Shown: piece by piece, positions 27,887 to 41,168 of the stretch
Layout of the letters: each line of letters starts with the position of its first letter
Numbering within the stretch: the stretch's first letter is position 1
Assembly: GCF_031020795.1 (NCBI RefSeq)
Contig: NZ_JAVHJP010000007.1
Location: forward strand, 124,001 to 188,000
Length of the DNA stretch: 64,000 nt
Direction: 5' to 3'
From: Hydrogenophaga pseudoflava
GTDB lineage: Bacteria; Pseudomonadota; Gammaproteobacteria; Burkholderiales; Burkholderiaceae_C
Translations under genes and position numbers: made by a program
The notes under the pieces: model-generated
What the model saw: only the letters and a program-made list of their open reading frames with translations
What the model was told of the DNA's origin: nothing
Database searches by the model: none

Positions 27887-28768
27887 TCAGGCCGGGCCGC
27901 CCGCGAGGGCCGTCCACCCGGGCCAGCCGCCGCGCGCAATCGCGAACTTGCGGCTGGCCGCGCTCCACGAGGCGCCGGTCGCCATGGCCTGGGCAAAGGC
28001 CTTGCCGTCGACGACCTGCGTGCCTCCCAGCAGCGTGACGCCTCGCTCGAACAGCGCGTCGGGCCAGAGGCCGGCCGAGGGGCCGATGACGGCGAAGCGC
28101 GAAGCGTTCGGCGCCGCCACCAGCATCGCGTCGAGCGAATCGTTGAGCAGCATGGTGGAGGTGCCGACCACGGTGTTGCAGTGCGCGAGCGCTGCGCGGT
28201 CGAGCGTGATGTGCACTCTTGGGAAGCGCTCTCGTTGCCGCGCCACCATTTCTGCGTTCATCTCCACCACGGTCAGGCGCCCGCCGGCTTCGTCGACTCG
28301 CCGCACCAGCGGCGGGAAGAAGCCGATCATGCCCAGGTGGTCCTCCGAACCGAGCACCACATCGCCCAGCGAATTGCCCGCGGGCGGCGGCGTGTAGCCG
28401 ACGCGGCGCCAGACCGAGTCCGTCAGGGCGTTGACCGCGGCCAGCGCGACCGCGCGTTCCACCTCGTCACCCCCCGCCAGGCGCTGCGCCAGTGCCATCG
28501 GGTCGGCGCCGGCCAGCGCGTCGTGGCGGTCGCTGCCGTGCCGGGCGAGCAGGCGGTCGAGCGTGCCGCCCAGCAGGATGTAGGACAGGCCGAAGGTGCC
28601 GTCCTCCAGCTCGATGGCGCAGAACTCGGCATCGTGTTCGCCCGCGTCGCCGGGGCGCTGCGGGATGTGCAGTCGCCGGACCCCGGGGCTCGGCCACCGG
28701 GTGGCGATGGCGGCGAGCTGTTGCAGCAGGGCGGTGGCGATCGGTGGTGGCGTGCGGGTCGGGCTCAT
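27887..28768 (-). CDS. DUF364 (Rossmann-like, putative metal-chelation) protein
   Basis: A 293-aa protein with an N-terminal DUF4213-like region and a C-terminal DUF364 domain: NSLGDVVLGSEDHLGMIGFF, VVEMNAEMVARQRERFP, VGTSTMLLNDSLDAML and the late VIGPSAGLWPDALFERGVT. The family has been proposed to bind heavy metals or radical intermediates; no biochemical role is established for this branch. It overlaps the upstream XRE regulator gene by four bases (ATGA), so the two are co-translated. Confidence 0.8.
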   Translation of the reverse strand: MSPTRTPPPIATALLQQLAAIATRWPSPGVRRLHIPQRPGDAGEHDAEFCAIELEDGTFGLSYILLGGTLDRLLARHGSDRHDALAGADPMALAQRLAGGDEVERAVALAAVNALTDSVWRRVGYTPPPAGNSLGDVVLGSEDHLGMIGFFPPLVRRVDEAGGRLTVVEMNAEMVARQRERFPRVHITLDRAALAHCNTVVGTSTMLLNDSLDAMLVAAPNASRFAVIGPSAGLWPDALFERGVTLLGGTQVVDGKAFAQAMATGASWSAASRKFAIARGGWPGWTALAGGPA

Positions 28769-29592
28769 GCGGGCATGGTAGCCGCGAGCGCCTGCAGGGC
28801 CTGCGCCGTGGCCTCGTCACCAGGGAAGAAGGTTTCCAGCGCCAGCTCCTGCAGGGTGATGTCGGCGGGGGAGCCGAACACGGTGGTGGTGCTGATCAGG
28901 TGCAGCACGCCGGCCGGCGTGTGCACCAGGAACGGCATCAGCACGCCCGGGTGTTCGCCGTCCAGACGCGCCGCCGATCCCGGCGCCTGGCCGGGGTAGC
29001 TGCGCAGTTCGGCCAGCAGGTCGGCCAGTCCCTCGTCGCCGGTGGCGCGCATCTGCTGCTGCAGCCGCGCGAACAGGTGCTCGCGCCACTGGTCGAGGTT
29101 GGCGATGCGCGGCGCCAAGCCGCCCGGGTGCAGGCTCACCCGCAGCAGGTTGACCGGCGGCTGCAGCAGCGCCGGGTCGATGTCGGTCAGCAGCGGCGCG
29201 ACCATGCGGTTGGACAGCACCATGTGCCAGTGGCGGTCGAAGGCCACGGCGGGCCAGGGCTCGTGGCGGTCGAGGATGTGCTGCACCGCGCGCCGCGCAG
29301 CGTCCATCGCCGGATCGTCCAGCCGCTGTTCGCGGTACATGGGGGCGTAGCCGGCCGCGACCAGCCAGGCGTTGCGCTCGCGCAGCGGCACCGCCAGCCG
29401 TTCGCACAGGCGCAGCACCAGCTCGCGGCTGGGGCTGGCCTTGCCGGTTTCCACGCAGCTCAGGTGCCGGGTCGATAGCTCGGCGTCGAGGGCGAGGTCC
29501 TGCTGGCTGAGGTGGCGCAGCTGGCGCCAGTGGCGCAGGTGGTCGCCGACCGACAGGCGGCGGCTGGCGTGGGGAAGGGCGGCGTTCGGCAT
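28765..29592 (-). CDS. XRE family regulator with MmyB-like ligand domain
   Basis: A 275-aa regulator: helix-turn-helix at about residues 13-70 (GDHLRHWRQLRHLSQQDLAL, STRHLSCVETGKASPSRELV), followed by the MmyB-like domain with AVAFDRHWHMVLSNRMVAPL and RVSLHPGGLAPRIANLDQW. This domain binds small hydrophobic ligands in characterised relatives. The start at 29592 has no clear Shine-Dalgarno. It is divergent from a small membrane protein (112 bases apart), the usual arrangement for such regulators and their target. Confidence 0.88.
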   Translation of the reverse strand: MPNAALPHASRRLSVGDHLRHWRQLRHLSQQDLALDAELSTRHLSCVETGKASPSRELVLRLCERLAVPLRERNAWLVAAGYAPMYREQRLDDPAMDAARRAVQHILDRHEPWPAVAFDRHWHMVLSNRMVAPLLTDIDPALLQPPVNLLRVSLHPGGLAPRIANLDQWREHLFARLQQQMRATGDEGLADLLAELRSYPGQAPGSAARLDGEHPGVLMPFLVHTPAGVLHLISTTTVFGSPADITLQELALETFFPGDEATAQALQALAATMPA

Positions 29593-29704
29593 GGGCACAT
29601 GGTAGGCCCGCACGCCGTGCGAACCATGACCTGCGAGGTCATGGACGCCATGCCCTGCGGCGCCGAGCATCGGGCTCCCATCGTTCCAACTCAAGGAGTC
29701 CACC

Positions 29705-30106
29705 ATGTTCACCATCTCTGCTTCCACACTGCGCCGCGTGCTCTGGCTCGATGCCGCCAGCGGCTTCGGCATGGGCCTGTCCCACCTGGCGCTGGCCGGG
29801 CCGCTGTCCGGCTGGACCGGCATTCCCGCCGCCTGGCTGCAGGTGGCGGCGCTGGTCGTGTTCGGGGCCGCGTCGCTGGCCGCCTGGCTCGCCACCCGCG
29901 GCGACCTGCCGTCCGGCGGCGTCAGGCTGCTGGCGGCGGGCAACTTCGCCTGGGTCGCGGCCAGCCTATGGCTGGCCTTCGGTGCGGGCCTGTCGCTGAC
30001 CACGCTGGGCCTGGGCTGGGTGCTGGCGCAGGCGCTGGTGGTGCTGGTCATGGCCGAGCTGGAATGGGCCGGCGCGCGCCGGGCGCACCGCCTGGCGATG
30101 GCCTGA
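29705..30106 (+). CDS. small four-helix membrane protein
   Basis: A 133-aa integral membrane protein with four predicted transmembrane helices and short loops; no catalytic motif. Family not recognised with certainty. AAGGAG lies six bases before the ATG. Divergent from the XRE regulator gene and therefore a likely target of it (inference from position). Confidence 0.75.
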   Translation: MFTISASTLRRVLWLDAASGFGMGLSHLALAGPLSGWTGIPAAWLQVAALVVFGAASLAAWLATRGDLPSGGVRLLAAGNFAWVAASLWLAFGAGLSLTTLGLGWVLAQALVVLVMAELEWAGARRAHRLAMA

Positions 30107-30208
30107 GACCTCGGCCCGCCGGGCGGGTTGCGGGGGCCGACAGCCGCGGCGGGACGTGGGTGGCGGGCGGGCACAATGCCGCGTCTGTCACCACTGTTCC
30201 GCTCCTAC

Positions 30209-31372
30209 ATGTCCTTCAACGAACAACGCGCCGACGCTCCGGTCGAGGCCACCGTCCGCCGCCTGCACATCGAATTCACAGGCTCCGGCAGCGAATACTT
30301 CCGCATCTGGATCGTCAACGTGCTGCTGCTGATGGTCACGCTCGGCTTCTACTGGCCCTGGGCCAAGGTCCGGCGGCAGCGCTACTTCTGGGGCAACACC
30401 CTGGTCGATGGCGATCCACTGGGCTTCCATGGCGACCCGAAGCAGATGTTCAAGGGCTGGGCGCTGGTCGCGGTGTTGTTCGCCATGTACAACGTGGCCA
30501 GCAATGCGTCCGCTGTTGCAAGCCTGGTGGCTTTCATCGCCCTGGCCGCGCTGTGGCCCGCGCTGTGGCGTTCGTCGATTCGGTTCCGCATGGCCAACAC
30601 CAGCTGGCGCGGCCTGCGCTTCCGCTTTGTGGGCTCGCTGCGCGATGCGTATCTGGCGCACCTGCCGCCGTTTGTGGTGGCGCTGCCGATGGTGCTGTTG
30701 TCGATCGCGATTCCTGAGGATCCGGAGCAGGCCCCGCCCGAGTGGGTCATGGCGTCCTTCGGTGGGGCGTTTGTGCTGTTGCTGCTGACGCTGCCGTGGC
30801 TGTTGTGGCGCATGAAGGCCTACCAGCACCGGCATTACGCGCTGGGGCCGCTGCAGACCGATTTTCGCGCCAGCGTGCGCTCGTTCTACCTGCTCGCGAT
30901 CAAGCCGTTTCTGTTGTTTGCCGCCGTTTTCGCCATGGTCGTCTGGCTGGTCTGGAGCCTGGTGGGGGAGGGCGAGCCGCGGTCCGACATGGCGGTACTG
31001 TTGATAGGGGCGGCACCACTGGTCTTTCTTGCTTTTTGGGTGTTTCTGTTCCTTGGCATCGGCCCCTGGATCACCACGCGCCTGCAGAACCTGGTCTGGA
31101 CCAAGACCGGCAATGGGCAGATGCGCTTCATCAGCCAGCTGCGCTTTCGCGACATGTTCTGGCTCAGCCTCAAGAACGCGCTGCTGATCGGCATCACCCT
31201 GGGGCTGTACTGGCCGTTTGCCAAGGTCGCGATGGCGCGCCTGCGGCTGGAGGCGGTGCACGTGCGCACCATCACCGACATGCAGGCCCTGCTGGCGGCC
31301 GGGCAGGAGCGGCCCCAGGAGGCGGCGGGTGACGCGGCCGGCGACTTCTTCGGGCTGGACGTGGGCCTCTGA
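30209..31372 (+). CDS. DUF898 (YjgN-like) membrane protein
   Basis: A 387-aa multipass membrane protein. The family repeat is visible twice: RIWIVNVLLLMVTLGFYWPW followed by AKVRRQRYFWGNT near the N-terminus, and LKNALLIGITLGLYWPFAKV near the C-terminus. About seven hydrophobic helices are predicted. Function unknown. The ATG at 30209 has no clear ribosome-binding site. It is followed after 12 bases by an M48 peptidase gene, a pairing seen in other proteobacteria (prior knowledge), so the two may act together. Confidence 0.87.
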   Translation: MSFNEQRADAPVEATVRRLHIEFTGSGSEYFRIWIVNVLLLMVTLGFYWPWAKVRRQRYFWGNTLVDGDPLGFHGDPKQMFKGWALVAVLFAMYNVASNASAVASLVAFIALAALWPALWRSSIRFRMANTSWRGLRFRFVGSLRDAYLAHLPPFVVALPMVLLSIAIPEDPEQAPPEWVMASFGGAFVLLLLTLPWLLWRMKAYQHRHYALGPLQTDFRASVRSFYLLAIKPFLLFAAVFAMVVWLVWSLVGEGEPRSDMAVLLIGAAPLVFLAFWVFLFLGIGPWITTRLQNLVWTKTGNGQMRFISQLRFRDMFWLSLKNALLIGITLGLYWPFAKVAMARLRLEAVHVRTITDMQALLAAGQERPQEAAGDAAGDFFGLDVGL

Positions 31373-31384
31373 GGTTCTGTACCC

Positions 31385-32530
31385 ATGGACACCGCCCCGC
31401 CGCCGGTTCACCCGGGTCTTCCGGTCCGCTACTTCGATGGCCGCAGCAGCCGCCCGCGCGAGGTGCAGGCTGCACTCGCTGATGGACAGCTGCATCTGAC
31501 GGGCCCGGATGTGGACCGGGTGGTCGAGGCGCGGCGGGTGCAGTGGCCCGAGCGCACCCGGCGCGGGCCGCGCATCGCCCAGCTGCCCGGTGGCGGCAGC
31601 ATCCAGACCGACGACGCGGCGGCCTGGGATGCCTGGGTCCGTGGCGCGGGCCACGGCGAGTCGGTGGTGGTGCGGCTGCAGCAAAGCTGGCGCGGCGTGC
31701 TGGTCAGCCTGTTCCTGCTGGTGGCGGTGACCGCGGCGGGCTACGTGTGGGGCCTGCCCTGGGCGGCACGGGCGGTGGCCGATCGCTTCCCGGACGGTGT
31801 CGAGCAGCAGATCGGCGACACCGTGCTGGACCAGGTCGACGATTTTGTGAAACCCAGCCAGTTGAGCGCCCAGGAACAGCAGGCCATCGAGCAGGCCTGG
31901 CAACAGGCGCTGCGCGCGCACACGGCGGCCCAGGCGGCGCGCGGCGTGGTGGTGCGACCCTCGCGGCTGCTGATCCGTCACAGCGAAGACATCGGCCCCA
32001 ACGCGCTGGCGCTGCCGGGTGGCACCATGCTGCTGACCGACGACATGGCGCGGCTGCTGCAGCACGACACCGACGTGATCGCGGGTGTGCTGGCACACGA
32101 ACTGGGCCACGTGCAGCACCGGCACGGTGTGCGCATGCTGGTGCAGGTCGGCGTGCTGGGCTTTGTCACCTCCACGCTCTGGGGCGACTACAGCGGCGTG
32201 CTGGCCACGGTGCCGCTCTGGCTGGGTCAGGCCCACTACTCGCGCGAGGCCGAGCGCGAGGCCGACGCCTACAGCGTGACGGTGCTGCGCGACGCGGGCC
32301 TGTCGCCGGCGGTGATGACCCGGCTGTTCGAGCGTTTCGCGCTGTTCAAACGCTGCGGCGACGAGGTGCTCAAGCCTGCGCCGGCCGGCAGTGCGTCAGC
32401 GTGCAAGACAGAACCAGGCACTGGTGCCGACGACGACGATGAGGAGAAGCACGGCTTCTGGGGCCTGGGCTTTGCCTCGCACCCGGCCGACGAGGACCGC
32501 ATCGCCTTCTTCCGCGACGCGGCGCGCTGA
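31385..32530 (+). CDS. M48 family metallopeptidase, membrane-anchored
   Basis: A 381-aa protease. A short N-terminal cytoplasmic domain is followed by one transmembrane helix at about residues 102-122 ([20 protein letters not shown]) and a zinc-peptidase domain with [15 protein letters not shown] (HExxH) and the downstream Glu in [10 protein letters not shown]. Near the C-terminus an acidic run (GADDDDEEK) precedes a conserved [11 protein letters not shown], typical of M48 (HtpX/Oma1-type) peptidases. Co-directional with the DUF898 gene. Predicted role in membrane protein quality control; the substrate is unknown. Confidence 0.9.
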   Translation: MDTAPPPVHPGLPVRYFDGRSSRPREVQAALADGQLHLTGPDVDRVVEARRVQWPERTRRGPRIAQLPGGGSIQTDDAAAWDAWVRGAGHGESVVVRLQQSWRGVLVSLFLLVAVTAAGYVWGLPWAARAVADRFPDGVEQQIGDTVLDQVDDFVKPSQLSAQEQQAIEQAWQQALRAHTAAQAARGVVVRPSRLLIRHSEDIGPNALALPGGTMLLTDDMARLLQHDTDVIAGVLAHELGHVQHRHGVRMLVQVGVLGFVTSTLWGDYSGVLATVPLWLGQAHYSREAEREADAYSVTVLRDAGLSPAVMTRLFERFALFKRCGDEVLKPAPAGSASACKTEPGTGADDDDEEKHGFWGLGFASHPADEDRIAFFRDAAR

Positions 32531-32537
32531 AAGCCGT

Positions 32538-33917
32538 TCAGGCGATCAGTCTGGCGATCAGCGCGCCTTCGCTGGGCGCCGCCAGCGGCACCCAGACCTT
32601 GACCGGGCTGCCCTGGGCGACGGCGATGGCTTCGCCGTCCTGGTTCTGCATGGCGTCCAGCTGCACGATGCGGTTGCCGCTGGGGTGTATGACCTCCAGC
32701 CGGTCGCCCACTGCGAACCGGTTTTTGGTTTCCACCTCGGCCCAGCCGTCTTCGCGCACCTGCAGCACCTCGCCCACGAACTGGCTGCGGTGGCTTTCGC
32801 TGTGGCCGGTGATGTAGTTCTGGTAGTCCTGCGCCGGGCGGCGCTCCATCAGGCCGCCGGTGTAGCCGCGGTTGGACAGGCCTTCGAGTTCGAGCAGCAG
32901 TTCGGGGTTGAAGGGCTTGCCGGCGACCGCGTCGTCGATGGCGCGGCGGTAGACCTGGGCGGTGCGCGCCACGTAGTAGTGGCTCTTGGTGCGGCCCTCG
33001 ATCTTCAGCGAGTCGACGCCCATGGCGGCGAGCTTGCCCACGTGCTCGACGGCGCGCAGGTCCTTGCTGTTCATGATGTAGGTGCCGTGCTCGTCTTCCA
33101 TGATGGGCATCAGCTCGCCGGGTCGGCCGGCTTCTTCGATCAGCCAGACCTTGTTGGCCTCGGGGTGGCGCTGGCCGCTGCCGGTGGTCGAGAAGGCGCT
33201 GGCCGCTTCTTCGTCTTCCTGCGCGAAGTTGAAGCCGTCGAGCTTGGCGAGCGGGGCGGCGTCGCCGGTGTCGGTGTCGGTGGTGGCGGCCTGGGTCTTG
33301 TACTCCCAGCGGCAGGCGTTGGTGCAGGTGCCCTGGTTGGGGTCGCGGCGGTTGAAATAGCCGCTGAGCAGGCAGCGGCCCGAATAGGCGATGCACAGCG
33401 CACCGTGCACGAAGACCTCCAGTTCGATGTCCGGGCAGTCGTTGCGGATCGCCGCCACCTCGTCCAGGCTCAGCTCGCGGCTGAGGATGATGCGGCTGAC
33501 GCCCTGTTTCTGCCAGAACTTCACCGCCGCACTGTTGGTGGTGTTGGCCTGCACCGAGAGGTGGATCGGCACCTCGGGCCAGAGGCCTTTGTCCATCTGC
33601 TCGCGCACCAGCATGATCAGGCCGGCGTCGGCCATGATGAGCGCGTCGGGCCGCAGTTCCACCACCGGCTGCAGGTCGCGCAGGTAGGTGCGCAGCTTGT
33701 CGTTGTGGGCGATGAGGTTGCTGGTGACGAAGAACTTCTTGCCGCGCTGGTGGGCCTCGCCAATGCCTTCGGCGATCTGTTCAAGGCGGAATTCGTTGTT
33801 GCGTGCGCGCAGGGAATAGCGCGGCTGGCCGGCGTAGACGGCGTCGGCGCCGAAGTTGTAGGCGGCGCGCATGCGGTGCAGCGAGCCGGCGGGCAGGAGC
33901 AGTTCGGGGGCTTTCAT
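32538..33917 (-). CDS. trhP: U32 family peptidase-like tRNA hydroxylation protein TrhP (YegQ)
   Basis: A 459-aa protein close in length to E. coli YegQ/TrhP, which takes part in prephenate-dependent hydroxylation of wobble uridine 34 in tRNA. Seen: [20 protein letters not shown] start, the U32 signature [20 protein letters not shown], and further Cys in [12 protein letters not shown]. The name peptidase is historical. Convergent to the M48 gene (7 bases) and divergent from acnA. The start at 33917 is the family start; a much longer frame in the same direction is antisense to acnA and is not coding. Confidence 0.9.
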   Translation of the reverse strand: MKAPELLLPAGSLHRMRAAYNFGADAVYAGQPRYSLRARNNEFRLEQIAEGIGEAHQRGKKFFVTSNLIAHNDKLRTYLRDLQPVVELRPDALIMADAGLIMLVREQMDKGLWPEVPIHLSVQANTTNSAAVKFWQKQGVSRIILSRELSLDEVAAIRNDCPDIELEVFVHGALCIAYSGRCLLSGYFNRRDPNQGTCTNACRWEYKTQAATTDTDTGDAAPLAKLDGFNFAQEDEEAASAFSTTGSGQRHPEANKVWLIEEAGRPGELMPIMEDEHGTYIMNSKDLRAVEHVGKLAAMGVDSLKIEGRTKSHYYVARTAQVYRRAIDDAVAGKPFNPELLLELEGLSNRGYTGGLMERRPAQDYQNYITGHSESHRSQFVGEVLQVREDGWAEVETKNRFAVGDRLEVIHPSGNRIVQLDAMQNQDGEAIAVAQGSPVKVWVPLAAPSEGALIARLIA

Positions 33918-34031
33918 CAGGGGCTGGATTGTCCCGCATCGCCCGGTTTCGCGCTCGCCGGGATAACCGCGCGCCGCGCACAGGCATTCACCCTGAACAC
34001 AATGGGTCGGGTGTCTCAAGGAGAAGCCCCT

Positions 34032-36932
<2,901 letters not shown>

Positions 36933-36997
36933 GCCCGGCGCCGCAAACCGGCATCATCTGTTCACCGTGCCCGCCCCGGGCGCCCGAGGAGTCCGCC

Positions 36998-37939
36998 ATG
37001 CGCCAGACCCCGCTCTACAGCCGATCGGCCCGCCACGGCCCAGCGCCGGAGGCGGCGCGGGTGGCAGGCGAGACGACCCCGGACCTGGCCCCTGCGGCCG
37101 CCCCGACATCACCCCCCGCGGCCACCCGGCCGCGCTGGCGCCAGCGGCTGGGCAGCGCCGTGCGGGACCACCGCCTGATCTGGAGCGCCTGGCTGCTGGT
37201 GCTGGCCCTGCTGGGGGGTGTCTGGTGGCAGCAGTCGGCGCTCGCACCCAGGGCCCTGACGCAGAAGGACATCGACGCCGCGGTGCTGCGCACCCTCAGC
37301 ACCCAGAACCTGCCCTCGCGCGCGGCACGTGCGGCCGAGAAGATCCGCCCCGCCGTGGTGCGCGTCGTGGCCTACGACAAGGACAAGAAGGGTGAGGAGG
37401 TGGAGCAGGGCGTGGGCACCGGTGTGGTGATCCAGGACAAGGGCATCATCCTGACCAACCTGCACGTGGTGCAGTCCGCCCAGGCAATCAAGCTGACCTT
37501 CGCCGACGGCAGCGAGTCCCGGGCCAGCGTGGCGGGCGTGCAGGCCCAGCACGACCTGGCGGTGCTGCAGGCCCACACCATTCCCGACGACCTGCACGCC
37601 GCCACGCTGCGCAGCACGGCCGACCTCGCACCCGGCGACGAGGTGGTGGCGGTCGGCTTTCCCTTCGGCATCGGTCCGTCCACCTCGGCCGGCGTGGTTT
37701 CCGGTCTGGGCCGCTCGTTCAAGTCGCCCGAGGGCACGCAGGAGATCGGCAACCTGATCCAGTTCGACGCCGCGGCCAACCCCGGCAACTCCGGCGGCCC
37801 GCTGGTCACCATGGACGGCGAGGTGGTCGGTGTGGTCACCGGCATCCTCAATCCGACCCGCGCCCGGACCTTCCTGGGCATCGGTTTTGCCGTGCCCATC
37901 GAGAGCGCCGCATCGGCCGCCGGACTTCCCCCCTTCTGA
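36998..37939 (+). CDS. trypsin-like serine protease (S1C/HtrA-like, no PDZ)
   Basis: A 313-aa membrane-anchored protease: Pro/Ala-rich N-terminus, one transmembrane helix at about residues 60-80 (WLLVLALLGGVWWQQ), then a protease domain with the full triad: His in TNLHVVQSA, Asp in QHDLAVLQA and Ser in NPGNSGGPLV. It ends shortly after the protease domain, so it lacks the PDZ domains of DegP/DegQ. GAGGAG precedes the start. First gene of an operon with moxR, DUF58 and batA genes (16 bases to moxR). Confidence 0.9.
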   Translation: MRQTPLYSRSARHGPAPEAARVAGETTPDLAPAAAPTSPPAATRPRWRQRLGSAVRDHRLIWSAWLLVLALLGGVWWQQSALAPRALTQKDIDAAVLRTLSTQNLPSRAARAAEKIRPAVVRVVAYDKDKKGEEVEQGVGTGVVIQDKGIILTNLHVVQSAQAIKLTFADGSESRASVAGVQAQHDLAVLQAHTIPDDLHAATLRSTADLAPGDEVVAVGFPFGIGPSTSAGVVSGLGRSFKSPEGTQEIGNLIQFDAAANPGNSGGPLVTMDGEVVGVVTGILNPTRARTFLGIGFAVPIESAASAAGLPPF

Positions 37940-37955
37940 ACCCAAGGAGCCCTTC

Positions 37956-38957
<1,002 letters not shown>

Positions 38958-38970
38958 CCGGAGCCCCGCC

Positions 38971-40050
38971 ATGTTGCTGAGCCTGTTCAAGCGAACGCGT
39001 GAGGCCGGACCCGCCGCCGGGCCGCCCCAAGGCGGGGACAGCCCCCTTGGGGGGCAGCGACCCGCGCAGCGGCGGAGCGTGGGGGCGTCGGGCACAGAAG
39101 CGCTGTTGCGACGGCTCGAATGGACCGTGCTCAAGCGGCTCGACGGCCTGCTGCAGGGCGACCACCGCACGCTGATGCGCGGCACCGGCCTGGACCTGGC
39201 CGATCTGCGCGAATACCAGCACCACGACGACGTGCGCCACATCGACTGGAACGTCACCGCGCGCCTGCAGACGCCGCACGTGCGCGTGTTCACCGAAGAC
39301 CGCGAGATGGCGGCCTGGTTCCTGCTGGACCTCAGCCCCTCGGTCGATTTCGGTTCGGGCGAGCAGCGCAAGCGCGAGCTGCTGCAGGGCTTTGTGGGTG
39401 TGCTGGCCCGCCTGATCAGCCGCCACGGCAACCGCGTCGGCGCGATGCTCTATGGCGCGCGCGGCGGGGCGGCGGTCGACACCGTGCTGCCCGCCCGCGG
39501 CGGTCGCCTGCAGGTGCTGCGCCTGCTGCAGCTCATCGGCGCCGATGCCGCGGCGCCGCCGCCGCGCGGTGCAAAGGAGGCCGGTGCCACCCGCCTGGCC
39601 GACCTGCTGCACGCCGCCACGCTCAGCGTGCGGCAGCGCTCCACCGTGTTCGTGGTGTCCGACTTCATCAGCGAGCCCGGCTGGGAGAAACCGCTGGGCG
39701 AACTCGCGCGGCGCCACGACGTGGTGGCGGTGCGCCTGCTCGATCCGCTGGAGCTCGAACTGCCCGACCTGGGGCTGATCCCCATCCGAGACGCCGAAAC
39801 CGGCGAACAGCTGATGGTGGACACCGCCGACAAGGGCTTTCGCCAGCGCTTTGCCCGCATCGCCGCGCAGCGCGAGGCCGTGCTGTTCGAAAGCCTGGGC
39901 CGTGCCGGTGTGGACACACTGGAGCTGTCCACCGGCGACGACCTGGCCGACGCCATCCTGCGTTTCGTGGACCTGCGCAAGCGCCGCAGCAGTCTGCGGC
40001 AGGGCCGCCCCGCCCACCTTGCGCCCACGCCTTCCGGAGCCGCCGCATGA
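38971..40050 (+). CDS. DUF58 domain protein (MoxR-associated)
   Basis: A 359-aa protein with the DUF58 core (DLADLREYQHHDDVRHIDWN, RVFTEDREMAAWFLLDLSPS) and a VWA-like fold. A conspicuous oddity: codons 11-40, between the start and the conserved part, are encoded by a copy of the composite hairpin repeat seen at the leu genes, giving a Gly/Pro/Ser-rich segment (AGPAAGPPQGGDSPLGG). The following residues SGTEALLRRLEWTVLK resume the family sequence. It overlaps batA by four bases (ATGA). Confidence 0.9.
   Translation: MLLSLFKRTREAGPAAGPPQGGDSPLGGQRPAQRRSVGASGTEALLRRLEWTVLKRLDGLLQGDHRTLMRGTGLDLADLREYQHHDDVRHIDWNVTARLQTPHVRVFTEDREMAAWFLLDLSPSVDFGSGEQRKRELLQGFVGVLARLISRHGNRVGAMLYGARGGAAVDTVLPARGGRLQVLRLLQLIGADAAAPPPRGAKEAGATRLADLLHAATLSVRQRSTVFVVSDFISEPGWEKPLGELARRHDVVAVRLLDPLELELPDLGLIPIRDAETGEQLMVDTADKGFRQRFARIAAQREAVLFESLGRAGVDTLELSTGDDLADAILRFVDLRKRRSSLRQGRPAHLAPTPSGAAA
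39002..39087. repeat. composite hairpin repeat, copy 3 (inside DUF58 gene)
   Basis: CCGGACCCGCCGCCGGGC hairpin, CCCCCTTGGGGGG hairpin, CCGCGCAGCGGCGG hairpin and a trailing GTGGGGGCG, in the same order as copies at 8531-8630 and 9736-9808. It is fully in frame within the DUF58 coding sequence and encodes about 30 residues. Confidence 0.65.
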
Positions 40051-41114
40051 AGGACCTGCCCGTCAACTTCCTCTGGCCGCAGCTGCTCTGGCTGCTGGCC
40101 GTGCTGCCCCTGCTGGTGCTGCTGTACTGGTGGATCTTGCGCCGCCGCAGGAAGGTGGCGCTGCGCTACGCCAGCCTGTCCATCGTGCGCGAGGCCATGG
40201 GCCGCACGGCCGGCTGGCGGCGCCATGTGCCGCCCGTCCTGTTGCTGCTCGCGTTCACCGCCATGCTGCTGGCCGCGGCGCGTCCGGTGGCCACCATCAC
40301 GCTGCCATCGACCCAGCAGACCATCATCCTGGCCATGGACGTCTCCGGCAGCATGCGCGCCACCGACGTGCAGCCCAACCGCCTGGTGGCCTCGCAGAAC
40401 GCGGCCAAAGCCTTTCTCCAGGAGCTGCCGCGGCATGTGAAGGTGGGCATCGTGGCGTTCGCCGGTTCGGCCCAGGTGGTGCAGCCGGTCACGCTCAGCC
40501 GCGAGGACCTCAACGCCGCCATCGACAAGTTCCAGATGCAGCGCGCCACCGCCATCGGCAGCGCCATCGTGGTGGCGCTGTCCGAGCTGTTTCCCGGCGA
40601 GGTGGACCTGGCCAGCGTGACCTACGGCCGCGCCAGCAACGACCCGTTTGCGCCGCAGGGCCGGGCGATCGACCAGCCGCAGACCGAGAAAAAGCCCTTC
40701 GAGCCGGTGCCACCCGGTTCCTACGGCTCGGCCGCGATCATCCTGCTCACCGACGGCCAGCGCACCACCGGGGTCGACACCGCCGAGGCGGCCAAGATGG
40801 CGGCCGACCGGGGCGTGCGGGTCTACACCGTGGGCGTGGGCACGGTGGACGGTGAGGTGATCGGTTTCGAGGGCTGGTCGATGCGGGTGCGGCTGGACGA
40901 GGACACGCTCAAGGCCGTGGCGCGCGACACCAAGGGCGAGTACTTCTACGCCGGCACCGCCGAGAACCTCAAGCAGGTGTACGAGTCGCTGAGCACTCGG
41001 CTGACGGTGGAAAAGAAGGAGACGGAGGTGTCGGGTCTGCTGGCGCTGGCGGCGGCTGTCCTCGTCCTGATGTCGGCGGGTCTCTCCCTGCTCTGGTTCA
41101 ACAGAGTCCTGTAG
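40047..41114 (+). CDS. BatA-like VWA domain membrane protein
   Basis: A 355-aa aerotolerance-operon protein: two N-terminal transmembrane helices (about residues 8-35 and 63-85), a periplasmic or cytosolic VWA domain with a complete metal-binding site (DVSGSMRATD, later TDGQRTTG), and a C-terminal helix (LLALAAAVLVLMSAGLSLLW). Part of the protease / moxR / DUF58 / batA operon. The role in other bacteria is cell-envelope stress or protein assembly; no BatB partner follows here. Confidence 0.9.
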   Translation: MKDLPVNFLWPQLLWLLAVLPLLVLLYWWILRRRRKVALRYASLSIVREAMGRTAGWRRHVPPVLLLLAFTAMLLAAARPVATITLPSTQQTIILAMDVSGSMRATDVQPNRLVASQNAAKAFLQELPRHVKVGIVAFAGSAQVVQPVTLSREDLNAAIDKFQMQRATAIGSAIVVALSELFPGEVDLASVTYGRASNDPFAPQGRAIDQPQTEKKPFEPVPPGSYGSAAIILLTDGQRTTGVDTAEAAKMAADRGVRVYTVGVGTVDGEVIGFEGWSMRVRLDEDTLKAVARDTKGEYFYAGTAENLKQVYESLSTRLTVEKKETEVSGLLALAAAVLVLMSAGLSLLWFNRVL

Positions 41115-41168
41115 ATAACCCTGACCTTCGTCAACGTCGGCGGGTGGCGGGCCGGCACAATCGCCGCC

